The notes under the pieces were generated by a model that was given only the letters and a program-made list of their open reading frames with translations, was not told where the DNA came from and ran no database searches. DNA of 64,000 bases from Heliocidaris erythrogramma. Lineage: Eukaryota; Echinodermata; Echinoidea; Camarodonta; Echinometridae. The stretch lies in the NCBI GenBank assembly GCA_025617745.1, contig CM046859.1:22816006-22880005 (forward strand), in the 5' to 3' direction. Below, piece after piece: positions 23,307-35,702 of the stretch. Every line of letters begins with the position of its first letter. Positions within the stretch are counted from its first letter, which is position 1. The position numbers were made by a program, and so were the translations under genes.

Positions 23307-23600
23307 TTCAATTCAATTCAATTCTATTTTATTTAACCAATCATAAAACAGACAAATAACAATAACTTATTGATACAAAACATACAATACAATGAAAGGT
23401 TTGGACCCCTGAGAATCAAAGCTTGTAGTTGGGGCCCAACAAAATACAAATAAAATAAAGTAATATATAACATTTACATAAAATGAGATTGTATCTGATT
23501 TGTCGTTTAATCTGTCATTGTGTCTCACACATGCTTTATCTTCTTGATGGGTGTTCTGCAAAGGAAACGGTCCATAAATTAGAGACTTACTCATTATTAA
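23307..23600 (-). mobile_element. 5'-truncated LINE 3' end (probable)
   Basis: Read on the minus strand, the sequence ends with AAATAAAATAG then tandem AATTG units (AATTGAATTGAATTGAA), the kind of short-repeat tail typical of CR1/L2-type and related LINEs. The body upstream includes GATTCTCAGGGGTCCAAACC and is AT-rich, like a 3' untranslated region. The left boundary of the element is the tail at 23307. The 5' boundary near 23600 is a guess. No reverse-transcriptase motif is left. Confidence 0.4.
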
Positions 23601-25434
23601 TATATAGATTTTTCATTGTCGAGGGCCTTACAAAAAATATCAAGAAACAAATCAGATAATCATACCAAAGTAACAGCAAAACATAAAAGAAAATAATGAA
23701 AATGAGAACAGTCCTATTCATACTCCGATAATTAATATGAAATATGACAATTATATACATGGTTTCATGACAACCTGATTAACATTGAAGTTTTGTAGCA
23801 TTTTTTTTTTCCTTTTATAGTGCGTATTCTGCAGAGAAAAAGTATAATAGTTCTAATTCTATGTGGTATGCAGGTTATAGACATAATTATATAAAGCGTA
23901 TATCATTTTCAATACATTTTCAGTTAATCGATGTCCCTTAGAAATTAAATAATGAATATGATATATACGGGTGACTGCTTACTAAAAGTCATGATTGATG
24001 TTTGTTTTACATGATTCTGAGGTCAGCCTTGTATGATGTAAATATTTAATGACATTTAACGGAAGACGTGAAAGCGAAAAATGACACAAGATATATTGCC
24101 TCTTGCACAGTATAATAAGCATGACACGTTTAAAAGGAACGCTTCCACAAACACTTTGTAACTTTCGGTTATGTATGAGTAACATGAAAATAATCTTGAA
24201 TTATGGAATTAAATATACGTCAGCGATTTTGTTTTAAATTACTAATATTCGTGGAAGCATGTCATAGTGGTATATACAGTGGTAGTATTAATAGTAGTAT
24301 TAAATGTATAGTGGTAGTAGAAGTAGCAGCAGCAGCAGAAATAGAAGTAGTAGTAGTTATATAGTAGAAATAGAAGTAGTGGTATCAAAAGTATCGTCGT
24401 TGTAGGAGTAATATAGCAGTAGTATTAGTAATAATATTTATAGTTTTAAAAAACACGATAGTAAAAGTAATAGGACTATATAGGACTATTTATAACAAAG
24501 TACTAGTATATTACAAGCAATGGCATGTAGGCCTATGAATGTAATTGTTAGGCCATAACGTTATCACTGTGGTTAACGAGCTCAAATCTGGAGTCACTTA
24601 CGTCTTATCACTTCAGCGCCCCTATTGCTCTCATTCACGCAGTAACGATGTTCTGCATCTGAAGAATTCCCTGCTATGACGTCATCAGTTCTCCCGTATC
24701 ACCTATACAAGGTATCCCTGAATGCTAATGTTGTCATCAGGTCATTCAACGGTTGTTGCTCGCTCCAAATATTATTAGCATCGCGGCGTCATGCCAAGGT
24801 ACCGACGATGTAATTATCAACGTTGTACTTCCAGCTTACATAAATTACATTTGGACAGAGTAGAGGAAGAGAGGGCAACAATATTATTATGCTCATTTGA
24901 AGCATGAAAGCCAACCTTCAATTTGTATTTTTGTTCCTCAGCCATTATAACAGGGAAAGTCCCTCGTTTAGATGACAACAAAACAGCATTACTAGTATAT
25001 TAATTTTTTTTTAACTATAACATTTTGGCGGGTTTCGAATGCACCTTTAAGATATGTAAAGTATAAACTTTTTAAAGGTCATTGTACTAAAACGATTTAT
25101 ATTTCAGAAAACCAATAATTTGTGGTTCGTATAATATCTAAATGATATCAGGGAAACGAAGTTGATAATAGGAAACTTCGATGGCATGAAATAAAAGAAA
25201 GATGGCTATACGTCATTGATATGGGGGCGGGAGTTACGTAATATACCTAGGCAGCCGCGCGTATGATATTCATCTATTGCGAATTGCAAGTTGTATTGGC
25301 CCATTTTATTTTTTTATTCTAGAGCTTTTAGACGGGGAAGGGGTTATGGATAGTTCGTACGCCGCGCCGCGCCGGTACGCCAATACATAGCTATAGATAG
25401 GAAACTATCTAAAGTTACTCAAGGAAAATGTGGC
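23601..25434. other. Non-coding stretch with imperfect AGT trinucleotides
   Basis: Imperfect GTA/AGT/AGC trinucleotides fill about 24280-24440. The rest is AT-rich without supported exons. Confidence 0.5.
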
Positions 25435-25788
25435 TAATAATAATAATAATATTCCGCTTTTATATAGCGCCTAATATATCGGTGATGTCTCTAAGCGCTT
25501 TATAGATTATTACCCCGGTCATCGGATTCTGGCATGCCCGCACACAATGTATGCACATTCTCCGCTTCCTGGGGAGTATTCCAGCAGTGGGCAGTGCAGT
25601 GGCGCTCACATTGCTAAGCAAACGACATTAACTTTCACATCCTACCGGGTACCCATTTAAAACCTGGGTGGAGAGTGGCAAATGTAGATTAACGTCTTGC
25701 CAAAGGACGCTAGTGCTGCGGTGGGATTCGAACCCCGGACCTCGTGGTTCACAGGTCTGGGGACTTATCCACTGATCCACAACACCTC
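25435..25788 (-). mobile_element. tRNA-derived SINE, near full length
   Basis: On the minus strand the element opens GAGGTGTTGTGGATCAGTGG, an A-box-like region, and has a perfect B box GGTTCGAATCC at 25734-25724. The body carries CCCGGTAGGATGTGAAAGTT, and the 3' end reads AAGCGCTTAGAGACATCACC, then AGGCGCTATATAAAAGC, followed by an ATT-type tail (25435-25450). It matches the plus-strand pair at 40637-41238 over its whole length. The length of about 350 bp and the pol III boxes identify a SINE. Confidence 0.9.
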
Positions 25789-26584
25789 TTTTCTAACTTT
25801 TCGAGATATTCGATTCAGGTGATATTGAGGAAATGTTGATGTCGTGGTATTGGGACTGTTGTGGTCTAGTGCCATCAATATTGACAGAATGTTGGAGTGG
25901 TTGTGAAACCAAGATAAGTGTGTGGTATACTGAAATGGTGAAAGCCCACTTGTTATTGAAATCCAATGCAAAAATCATATTATCCTAGAATCTAGGAAGA
26001 TGAGGAAATGAAAATGAAAAGCATGGTAAATAGAAATACCGAAATATTTTTTTCAAAAACAAAACGACTATAAGGGGCATTGACTAACATGACTAAGGGT
26101 ATAGGAATAGGAATTGATTGGGGGGAGAAGGGATGAATATAAATCGAATATTATGAAAAGGGGAGAAAAGCCAACATGAAACCTGATCACGAGTGAGAGA
26201 GATTATAGAGAATAAAAAGAGATATAGAGAAGGGAGAAGAAACGAAGACAGATTGAAAGAGACAGTAAAAATGAGCGGTTAGAGAGAGGAAGAAAAGAAA
26301 AGAAGATGGGCAGAAAGAGGGAGGAAGGGGTGGCATAGTTCAGTCCGAGACGGGAAAATAAACAGCAGACTGCGGCGAATAATGATGACCGGTCAAAAAG
26401 GCGCGATTTCCCCGCCATGTGCAAAGGATTTGAAGGCAGATGTAGGCCACACTCACAATCGGTAAACGTGCTAAAGGACTTGATGCAACCAATAATTGAC
26501 GGGGTGCTTGATGCTGTTGAACCTTCGACAGTTTAAATCGCGAGTGTGATGGGTTTTATATTTCACTCCTAGTACTGGTCACAT
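25789..26584. other. Non-coding stretch with purine tract
   Basis: A GA-rich tract spans about 26180-26330 and produces a Ser/Phe/Leu-rich minus-strand frame. The remainder is unremarkable. Confidence 0.45.
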
Positions 26585-26588
26585 TTAA

Positions 26589-27122
26589 AGGGATAGTCCA
26601 CCTTGATTACAAGTTGGTTTGAAAAGAGTCAGAAAACTTCAAGAAACAGATCAGTGAAGGTTTGAGCAAAATATATGAAATAAGAAAGTTATGAATTCTT
26701 AAAGTTGTAAGCAATCGAACACAAATTGGTAACTCCGTGACGTATCTTGTAAAGTCGTCTCCCAATTGCCCTGTACCCCCAAAATCATTAGGTTTCCATT
26801 TTTACTTCAGGAGTATTCAATCACAAATATACCTTAGATAATCTTATAATCATTGCTCATAATGTTCTTCCACAAAACCTGTATGAAAAAAATTAATGCC
26901 TTCATCAAAAACTGAGGAAAAGTAATTATCTGTACTGAGCAAATGGGAGAGGAACTCGCAAGATACGTCACGGAGTTGCCAATTCGTATTTGATTGATTA
27001 CACATTAAAATATCCATAATTTTCTCATTTCTTCTCGGATTTCGCTCAAACTTTCACGAATCTGTTTCTCTCATTTTTCTTCATTAATTCAAATCAACTT
27101 TATACCAGGGTGGACTTTCCCT
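26589..27122. mobile_element. TTAA-flanked element, AGTCCACC termini, copy 1
   Basis: TTAA at 26585-26588 and at 27123-27126 bracket AGGGATAGTCCACCTTG and GGTGGACTTTCCCT, the inverted termini. The interior is non-coding and carries CAAGATACGTCACGGAGTTG and similar segments on both sides of its midpoint, in inverted orientation. A TTAA target duplication is the habit of piggyBac and Kolobok transposons; this is a non-autonomous member of one of them. A second copy lies at 51656-52277. Confidence 0.85.
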
Positions 27123-27600
27123 TTAAAGGTGCTATTAAAATTTATACAATACAAGTTTGAATATAAACAAAAATCTTAGAAAAACGATCAACATTAATTA
27201 GTATAAGAGAAAAAGTAAATGCTCGTTATTTTTTTAATAAGAAGAAATTGGTCTTGTATTCGCATCGGTACGAATAACCATGAATGAACATAATGTTACG
27301 TTATGAGAAGGACGATTTCAATGGAATTTCATTTTTTTTCATCACACTTTGGACTCATTTTGCAACATCTATTTTGAAAGATTAAAGAGTACCTGTCAAG
27401 AGGCAGAAATAGGGAAAGGAGACTGGAAGACAGTGGGAATAGGCAGAGGGGCAGGTATAGATAGAGATGGGGAGATAGAGAGAGAGAGGGGGAGGGGGTA
27501 GAGAGGAAGATAGAGGTGATGAAAGAGAGGAGGGGAAGGGAGGAAATAAAGAGACAAGGATATAACAAGTAGGTCGGTAGTGAGAGAGAAGAGGAGTTGA
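27123..27600. other. AT-rich then purine-rich stretch
   Basis: From about 27398 to 27600 the plus strand is a GA/GGGA purine tract; minus-strand Ser/Leu/Pro-rich frames there are its translation. The left half is AT-rich with no gene. Confidence 0.5.
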
Positions 27601-27789
27601 CATAGGCGGCGAAACCGGGGTGGGGGGCACACAGGGGCCATGCCCCCTGTTCATCCACTAAAAATAACCCTAACCCTACCCATATATCTCTACACCTGTG
27701 TGTGTGTGTGCGTTTGTGTGCAAGAATGTGACTCCGTAATTTTGTGTGTCACTCCCCGTCTGTGCCCCCCCCCCCCGTTCAACGTCAGT
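27601..27789. mobile_element. CATAGGCGG-family element
   Basis: The left end CATAGGCGGCGAAACCGGGG and interior GGGGGGCACACAGGGGCCAT are typical of the CAxTGGCG family, and a degenerate right end CAACGTCAGT lies near 27789. C12 lies at 27765-27776, and a G17 run follows just outside at 27800-27816. A two-copy CCCTAA string near 27666 is internal. Confidence 0.45.
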
Positions 27790-30700
27790 AGGAGTGCGTG
27801 GGGGGGGGGGGGGGGGTAATCCTCAGGATATCCTATGTCGTTTTGGGGTTATTCTTGTACGCATGAATTCATTTTATTTCGTCCTGACGCACTTCATAAT
27901 TATGAATGCGCTCAAGATGAAAGAATTTGAATTACCCCCTCTCATGAATACCTTCTCATATTTCTCCTTCTCTTTGCAAACCTCATAGATGTATCCCTCT
28001 TCATTATCCGCTTGCTGTCTCTCCATCTCACATTTACTTCTCAAACATTCTTTTCTATGTCAGATTGTCACTCTTTATTCCTCTTTTATGCCCCACTTTA
28101 TTTTCCACTTTATTTTCCACATGACATTTTTCATATCTATCTTTCCTGTTTCTGCCTTTTTCTGATTTCGTTTCCATCATCTGCCCCGTTTCCCTTCCCG
28201 TTGATTCAGATTGAAGGTATGCTATCAAATATAAGGATATTTTTGTCGCTAAAATTTATTCATTGTGTTGCGATGTTATGAGATGAATATAATATAAAAA
28301 CCTCAATCGTCTCGATTTTGCAGCTGTTTAGCGTTATATTGGAAACAGTACGCTAATGCAATTGATAAAGCACCAAAAAAATGTTTTGGTACTCCGACAA
28401 TAGCGTATTGACTTTTAATTGATATGAAAATCAAAGATGTTTCTCCATTTAAAACGTCATCTTACAGTGATTATATATAAAACTTCAGCATTCCATGAAT
28501 GTAATGAGTGTGTTATATGCAAAATTGTAACAGCGTTGTATAACCTCGATCGGTCAGTACAACTGGAAGAATGTTGACTGTAACAATAACAATAAGATTA
28601 GATTCATTTTATACATTACATAAAAAATAATTAGTAAGTAGAGGCTATGCGTTTAAAATGTGTTTTATGCAATACATATTAAATAATATCAAGTAAGGAC
28701 GATGTGTTTTAGAAGTATGTTTTTACCCTTGCATTATTACCCCCCCCCCCCCCCCCCATAGAAAAGAGAGAAATATTCTTACATGTCACTGTATAGTAAT
28801 GCGTTCATTCGAAGAATGTAGAGATACCACTACACACCAAATTAAGAAGGAATATTAATGCAGCTGAAATATGCATTGCGTTTTGAATAAGTAACTGAAT
28901 ACTTTCATATCTTCATCTGATCGTCATAGCCGCACTTCACACTGTCATGCTTGTAACACGAGATGGCGCCAGACATTATTGCTTTTTTATGTCGAGAAGG
29001 GAATCTTTCTTCCATGAACGGAATCCTTCAAGGTCTTTCGCAATAGGGTGATTGGATTTTGATTGGGGTGATTTAGTCATGCTGCGCGGATGATAGGAGT
29101 ATTCGAATTTGGTGATCGTGGTAATGACGACGACAATGATGACTATGACAAAATAAATTCTGATGAAATGATTGATTGAACTTGGCTTTCACGCTTGACA
29201 ATTATTTATCTACGAAACATGGTATTTATTCATCACAACACCCCTTTTCAAAGTTGTGGAATATTTCAAGTACGCATTCAGAGTGCAAGCTTCCATCTTC
29301 TGTACCATTGGATAATATTACAGGCATGCTATATTGTTTGCCTTCCAGTATTTCATGTCAGAATCTGTATCATTCATTTCGTCCGCGCGTATAGTCCTAG
29401 ATCTCAATAAGGGAGTCGCAATGCATAAAAGTGACAAAGAAGGCAAAGGCATTATGGGGGGGGGGGGGGGGGGGGGGGAATAACTTGCTAGAAGCATGAA
29501 GGTCGAAATTACAAGAATACCCATTAGAGGAGGATATTGAATGGGGTTGTATCGTCTTCGTTTGCCTCCCTTCTCCCCGTTTATCTCTTTCTCTCTCTTT
29601 CCCTCTCTATTTTTTGTCACATGCTTTTGGGGGCGTCCCCCGGGCTGTATAAGAAATATATGTATTTCTCTGCAATTATTTTTTCGTACAGTCATCATTA
29701 TTCTTAGTTCCTCAGCAAGTATATAAAACCTCCAGCCTCTTCATTCCAAAGCTTTACAAAATTTTGCTCTGTGCCTGCAATTTGACAGGAATCACAAACA
29801 TATACCCCTCTCTCATACACCCACACATGCAAACACTCCTCCATTTAAAACCTAAAAATCATCTTCATTAATTCATGTTTGCTCTTTGTAGGAAAGGAAG
29901 TACCCGATGCCCTTTATTTAAACAAACAAAAAACAACAAAAAAGTATCAGCGCCTACTAAGTCCTGATTTCACATCTATTATATTCATACTTCAATATCT
30001 TTAAACGAAGAAGAAGGCAGTTGCTCGTGGCGATGTAGATGCAAGATATATGAATAATCTGCTATTACCCTTTGAAACGAGCAGCGCTATCACTGCTTGT
30101 AAACAAGTATTTCATAATGGATATACGCGAAAAAGTGTTCCGCACAAGGAGCATTCCGCCGCCTTTTAAAATGGATGAAATTTATATGTACAAAACGAAT
30201 CCACATTTTAACGTCCACTAATGCATATTTTAGTCGGGACTAGTCTTGTACGACACTATTTTTTTTATGAATGAGAAAACAGCTGTTTCTCTTTTTGACG
30301 TATATCATTTATATTTAAACATGCTGAAATCGCATTGCTATATCACATGATTTAAAGGGCCCTATCAAATTTAAGCAGATGCTTTCATTTTCGAATGGTA
30401 CATTTATTCATCTTCATCTAAATCAATTGTGTAGAGTTTAAATCAAAATTTCTTTTCTATGCATGCCATGAGCATATTTGCTAAATTGGGATTTTATCCT
30501 ACCATCTGGTGATTTTTTTTTAATGTTTGACTACTCAAGGCAGCTTAGAAATAAAAAGTCCGTCATTAATGAAAGTCTGATGTCACACAACATTCACTAG
30601 AATGACTGACAAAAATGTTACAATTTGTAACTCTCGTATCCTGTACATTCCCAAGTGAAAGAAGGCTCTATCACATTGCTTATTCAAAACGAGGCGAATT

Positions 30701-31271
30701 ACACTTGAAAGTATCGTACATTTCAAATATAACTAGATTTCGTTAGGCAACCAGAATATCTCTCAGTCCCACGTGGGCATATCAGTGCATGTTCTTCTCA
30801 GATTTTCACCCACATTCAACAATTGTTGTCATGATTTTTTCCTGAAACCAACCGCTTCAAACGCCCGAGGATTCGTATAACCTCATTTGGAATTCTGGAT
30901 ATGTACACTCTATCTTAAAATGCAATTTCGTTGCCATAAACGCTTGCAGAGGCCAGCTTTGAAGAGAAAGTTGTTTTCTGTTAAAACGGTGAAAGATATA
31001 TTGTGAGAATTTCGTTGTTTTTACTCTTTTTTGGAAGAGTATTTTTCACGATGTAATTACATGACCAGTACTTTGTCTTTAAGATGATAGTGGGAAAGAT
31101 TCTTGAAGGCATGGCACTGTGGTCGGGCTTATAACCTTCGGCGTTTTCATGGCTGACAGGGCAATGCAAATCACGTGGTCTTCATGGCTGGAAAGCTGTC
31201 AAAATATCATGCATTAAAGATGAGGCGTGGACACATGTTACTCATTCCGTGGCCAGTCTGTCCGTCCACAG
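27790..31271. other. Non-coding stretch
   Basis: Homopolymers lie at 27800-27816 (G17), 28741-28757 (C17) and 29456-29478 (G23). Near 28580-28640 the string AACAATAACAATAAGATTAG may be a minus-strand LINE tail. Frames at 29176-29726 have no recognisable domain. AT-rich sequence fills the rest. Confidence 0.45.
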
Positions 31272-31497
31272 CAATGGCTGATTTAGGTGGGGGCGGGGGG
31301 GGGGGGGGGGCACAGTGGCCCGTGTCCCCTAATGTGGCATACCTTAATACAAAAAAAAAAATGTGCCCCAACCTTTGCAAATTTTCGAAGCACAATCTAA
31401 GGCACATTGCATTCTAATTATATTTTTGCTTGTTGGAATGTTTTTTCAATTGCACCCCTCCTCCCTTCCCCTTTATAAAAACCTGGATCCGCCCCTG
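31272..31497. mobile_element. CAGGGGCGGATCCAGG-family element with G16 tract
   Basis: The left end is CAATGGCTGATTTAGG, and the reverse complement of the right end is CAGGGGCGGATCCAGG. The G16 tract at 31295-31310 sits about 23 bp inside the left end, followed by GCACAGTGGCCCGTGTCCCC. Frames here are repeat translations. Confidence 0.65.
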
Positions 31498-33451
31498 GTC
31501 CGAAGTGTAGATAATTGAGAGTGTTGTCCTGGCATGTAACAACGTTTACCCCGTCACTGACACTGTGACCTCCCTAGTTATATGGGACACAAACATTCCA
31601 GTTGCATTTCACCTATAAATAGGGGAGTCAACCCATCTTCAGGATCGGGGGCGGGTAAGGGGGTGAATGCATTAACGCTTCGTAAGATTCACACTTAATC
31701 TCGATATTATTAGGGCAGTTGCCCTCAGACTACTCTCCCCCTTCAAGATCAACGCCCCTGTCTCCCTGGATAGTCTCCTTTTCTTTTCAAGATTTCAAAC
31801 AGGCGTGCTTAGAGGGAGAGACATTTCTAAGCGGTTTTTTTTTTCAAAGCGTTTTTTTTTCAATGTGTATCATAATGCTATGGAAATCTGGATACGGTAG
31901 CAAGAAGTTGCATAGCGTGGGTCCATACATGGGACGGGGCCGGGGGAGGGCACTAACCGTTCTTACTCGATGGATGGAATGGGAATAAACAGGGCAAATT
32001 ATTTAGGGAATGGGTGTCGTATTATCTTGTTTTCACGTTTCCTTTCCCCATCTTCTCTTCTTCCTCTTTCTCTCTGTTTCTCTCATTTTTTCGCGATTCG
32101 ATGGGGGAGTGGGAAGGGGCACTTGCCCCTCCCCCGTGCCCCTATAACTTTTGGTAAAAGATCATGTATCGTCGCTTAAGAGATGGATGGGTTGAATATA
32201 AGGAATAAAGCGTCCACGCATATAAGCAGTATTTTTATAGACCGCTTTCAGTTTCTCATTATTAATAAGCTTGTGTATGTTCAAAATAGATTCTTTGGCC
32301 TGATATCCACCTGCTCAAGCTTGCATGCTGAACGCTGCTCTTTATCAAATATTAATTTTCCCTGCATCTTCCAATGACCAGCATCCATTTCGTCAGAGAG
32401 AGAGAGGGGGGAATCTAAATATTTGCAGTCAGAAGGCACCGTAAGAAAGACTTATGCGAAACAAGATACCAAAGCTCTAAATTAAACTTAGCAGTACTTG
32501 TGCAATAGAGAAAATCCATCCAAATCGTTTTGGACACCCACAACACCTATATGAAAACAATTACCAGGTGAAACATTTATGTAATAAAAAGACATTTGGC
32601 TGCTATTTTGATGATGTGTCCCCATATACGTTTAAGAAACACAATCGGAACACAATGAAATAAGAAGAGTCAAGTTTCTCTTTTAACACACGAAACAATC
32701 TTCTTTCAATAGATTTGTCCATCACTTGACCATTTTCATTCCATTCTATCAAAAAGGTTGAAGAGTAGCTTTAAGGTGAGAGCAAGCGTGTCGTGATCTA
32801 ACTATAATTCATAAATACGGTAATTAGCTGAACATTGTGGCGCAAAGCAATTTCTTAGTCTTACTGAATGCCCGTTTATCATCATTCAGCCATCAATATC
32901 TATAGTACATGGCGTCCTGCCCTAATATCTAACAGAGCAATGCAACCGGGGGTTGGTGATGAAGCGTGTGAGCTGGCGGAACGAATATTGTAGACGCGGT
33001 CCATTTTTAATTCAAGTTTTTGTCTGTGTGTTCCACAACCAAGAGACGTCAGATAGGCTGGAATGATAATTACTATTTTATAACTAGAATAGGAGAGTTC
33101 GCCCCCCCCCCCTTAGGGCATAAGAATAATATTTAATATAGTGATGATAAGTGTTGGTATTTAGTAGTCATAACAAAAGGATGTGTGAGGTTGTTACTAC
33201 TAAAAATATGTTATAAACCAAGAGCTTTAAATATGAAATTATCAAACTAGTATTTTATAAAGTAGTTATTGAATTATACACCATCTTAAGAATGGTTTAA
33301 ACTGTTGAAACTGAATTTTCCATACATGCTTCTTAAGCGTCGAATCACCAGTTAAAAGGGCTGAGGAGTGACATGCACTTTCAAAATGATAAATCTGATG
33401 CGTTTAACATGATGGATGCAATCCTCACAGTGTTGTAACTATCTGTCTATA
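31498..33451. other. Non-coding stretch
   Basis: G- and C-rich fragments at about 31640-31660, 31930-31950 and 32100-32145 look like broken pieces of the same G/C-tract repeats. C11 lies at 33102-33112. No exon is supported. Confidence 0.45.
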
Positions 33452-33935
33452 CACTGTAAAAACTGAAGTGCTACTTTTTCGGGGCATGTATAGTGACTGC
33501 ACCTGAAATGCTGTTTTAGCACTTGTAGTGTGCTAATTTACCAGCAAAAAAAATGTGACCGTGGCAAGCCTCGAACCAGGTTCCGCTGATTGAGAGGCGC
33601 TGACGTTACCGATAGACTAACGAATGCTTCTTGCAATCCAGTTTAGTCATGGGAGTCAAGTAGATAACATGAACTATGTGGTGTCGTAAATTCACTATGA
33701 CATTGTAACAATATGATCTGCTCAAAATCGTACGATGTGAGTTAGTCTAGCGGTAATGCCAGCAATTCTCGATCAGCGGACCCTGGTTCGAGGCTCGCCA
33801 AAATCACGATTTTTTTTAAAACGAATGTTTAGCAGTTTAAGGAGCCGGTCCAGCTCCCGTGAAAGTGCTGAAATAGCACGCTGCGTGCATTCCAATAGCA
33901 CTCTGAGTGCAGTCCCTATGCAAGTTTTTAGAGTG
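33452..33935. mobile_element. TA-flanked element with inverted tRNA-like modules
   Basis: CACTGTAAAAACT at 33452 pairs with AGTTTTTAGAGTG ending at 33935, and TA flanks both sides (33450-33451 and 33936-33937). Inside, a tRNA/SINE-head-like block lies on the minus strand at about 33553-33630 and on the plus strand at about 33736-33806. Both contain TTAGTCTA-CGGTAA and end in CAGCGGA-CCTGGTTCGAGGC, a good B box. The two blocks form long inverted arms around a 100-bp centre. The outer parts also pair around TAGCAC and GACTGCAC. The element is non-coding and resembles a foldback transposon that captured a SINE head. Confidence 0.7.
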
Positions 33936-33995
33936 TAGCAATGAAATACATTTTGAAAACGCTGTCACCCTTTTAATTGTGAATTAACACTTTCA

Positions 33996-34135
33996 GGGGA
34001 GCCTTTCATCAAGTATTTTTTGTCAGTGATTTTTACCGACAAATTTGCTCTCAGCCAATCAGATGCAAATATTTCAGTAGCTTATAACAGTTGTCGGTAA
34101 AAATCACTGACAAAACACTTGATGAAACGCTCCCC
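33996..34135. mobile_element. Foldback element, GGGGCGTTTCA family, copy 2
   Basis: About 50-bp arms run inward from GGGGAGCCTTTCATCAAGT and from the reverse complement of the right end, GGGGAGCGTTTCATCAAGT. They continue through TTTTTGTCAGTGATTTTTAC and CGACAA with only a few mismatches. The centre carries GCTCTCAGCCAATCAGATGC. The total is 140 bp, non-coding, related to 10285-10430. Confidence 0.85.
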
Positions 34136-35331
34136 AGATATAAAGAGTAAGAAATATTCTCTTGTAGTTTTTTCTCATAGAAAGAATTGAGTCATTTTGC
34201 AATTTATTTCTTAATATTTTGGATTTCTAAATTTATTTCATACATAATCACCTTACTTGTAATTATTATTATGAGTATATGAATGCATATGTAACAATAT
34301 ATGCTTTAATGGCATTCATATTAGTTACGTTTTTCTCTCTAAGTGAAAGATGTGTTTTCCTGCCCGAGGTCTTTATAAAAATTTCGTTTTGACATTTGAT
34401 GATACAGTAATGTATGCCATCAAATGGTCCAGGTAATATGGCAAAACTCGGTCACCATATAGAGAAACATAGTACATCTCGTGACTTCTATTCATTCATT
34501 ATAATTATCATTTCTCTAATATAATAGTCTTTCCAACGTCAGTGCTGGATACACACGAATATTGTCTTGTATCGTGAACCAAGGCTACTCCAGTAAAAAT
34601 ATTTTAAGAGAAAAAAATATTGTCGAGGATTTGGTTCATGAAATCAAGTGTATGATGTGCCATACATGGCTATCCATTCATATAATGTCGTTTTTATATC
34701 ATTTGTCTCGTCAGTTTTATTATGCCAGGGTACTTACTATAATGATTTGCATAATTGTTTTGTGTCAGTAAAAACATAGTTTGCAAAATGGAATGAATAT
34801 TATTGTCGTGCTTTGTCATCAGCAGTTCGATTTAATATACTCTAATGGAGTTTGATTTTTCTTTCTATAATCTTACTGTTAGCCTTGTAGTTTAAGATAT
34901 ATTAATGTCATGATGTTCCATTGTATTGTATATCGCATAATTTGTAGAATGTATGTATTCCATTATTTGATGAATTGAGAAATCAAGCAGAAATAAATAA
35001 ATCAAATCAAATAAAATCAAGTTTAATTCACAATATAAAACAACAAACCTTCAGAGCCCTTAAATGTTGCACTTGGTTTTTTTAATGCTTGCTCTTGAAA
35101 CAACTAAGCGCTGCAAAGTGTCACCAATCGAGACAAAATAAATCTAATTATTAATTGGTGAGAGGTTTTTTAAGAGGTATCTTCAATATGTTATGACGAT
35201 GGTGCATGTTAGAAGAATATCGTTTGGAGGAACAATAAAAAAATGACAGTACTAAAGAAAAGAAGAGGTGAGTTTAATGTGTTTGTTTCACTATATGATG
35301 GACGCAATGCGGAATGCCATCGTCTTTTGTT
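34136..35331. other. AT-rich stretch ending in a LINE-like tail
   Basis: Around 34880-35025 the plus strand ends GCAGAAATAAATAAATCAAA then TCAAATAAAATCAA, which looks like the 3' end of a plus-strand LINE. No reverse-transcriptase frame is left upstream. The rest is AT-rich and without a gene. Confidence 0.4.
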
Positions 35332-35377
35332 GTCTCTCTCTCTCTCTCTCTCTCCCTCTCTATATATATATATATAT
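35332..35377 (+). repeat. (CT)n-(TA)n microsatellite, left flank
   Basis: (CT)n at 35332-35360 is followed by (TA)n at 35361-35377. A similar pair in (TA)n-(CT)n order follows the iteron palindromes. Confidence 0.85.
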
Positions 35378-35382
35378 GGGGT

Positions 35383-35627
35383 AACCTCGCTAGTCATAAG
35401 GACCGCTATTCACAAGGACCACTTATTCAAAAGGACCGCTATCCATAACGCGTGACTAATTTAATGAATAGCGGTTTTGCATGAATAGCCGTCCTTATGA
35501 ATAGCGAGCAAACCATAGACAAATTACCTCGCTATTCATAAGGACCTCCGTTCATAAGGACCACTATTCATAGGGACCGCTATTCATAACGCGTGTTAAA
35601 TGAATAGCGGTCCTTATGAATAGCGAG
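35383..35627. repeat. Two adjacent palindromes built from TATTCATAAGGACCGC iterons
   Basis: Palindrome 1 spans 35383-35508 and palindrome 2 spans 35527-35627. Each left arm has three or four direct copies of a roughly 17-bp unit such as CTATTCATAAGGACCG. Each right arm has one or two inverted copies (GGTCCTTATGAATAGCG). The centre of each carries ATAACGCGTG. The outer ends are CCTCGCTA and its complement TAGCGAG. The arrangement resembles the subterminal iteron ends of pogo/mariner-like elements, but no coding sequence accompanies it. Confidence 0.8.
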
Positions 35628-35639
35628 CGGATCCGGTAT

Positions 35640-35652
35640 GTATATATATATA

Positions 35653-35690
<38 letters not shown>
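35640..35690 (+). repeat. (TA)n-(CT)n microsatellite, right flank
   Basis: (TA)7 at 35640-35653 is followed by (CT)17 to about 35690. Confidence 0.85.

Positions 35691-35702
<12 letters not shown>

Noticed and set aside
24677-24684. Perfect CRE palindrome TGACGTCA
   Set aside because: A single 8-bp match in 64 kb carries little weight, and no exon lies nearby.
27661-27680. CCCTAA telomere-like repeats (also near 5234)
   Set aside because: Only about two units are present in each place, and the 27661 case lies inside a transposon-like element.
33553-33806. tRNA genes suggested by good B boxes
   Set aside because: The blocks lack a complete cloverleaf and an acceptor stem, and occur as inverted repeats inside a transposon. 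They fit SINE-head fragments rather than functional tRNAs.
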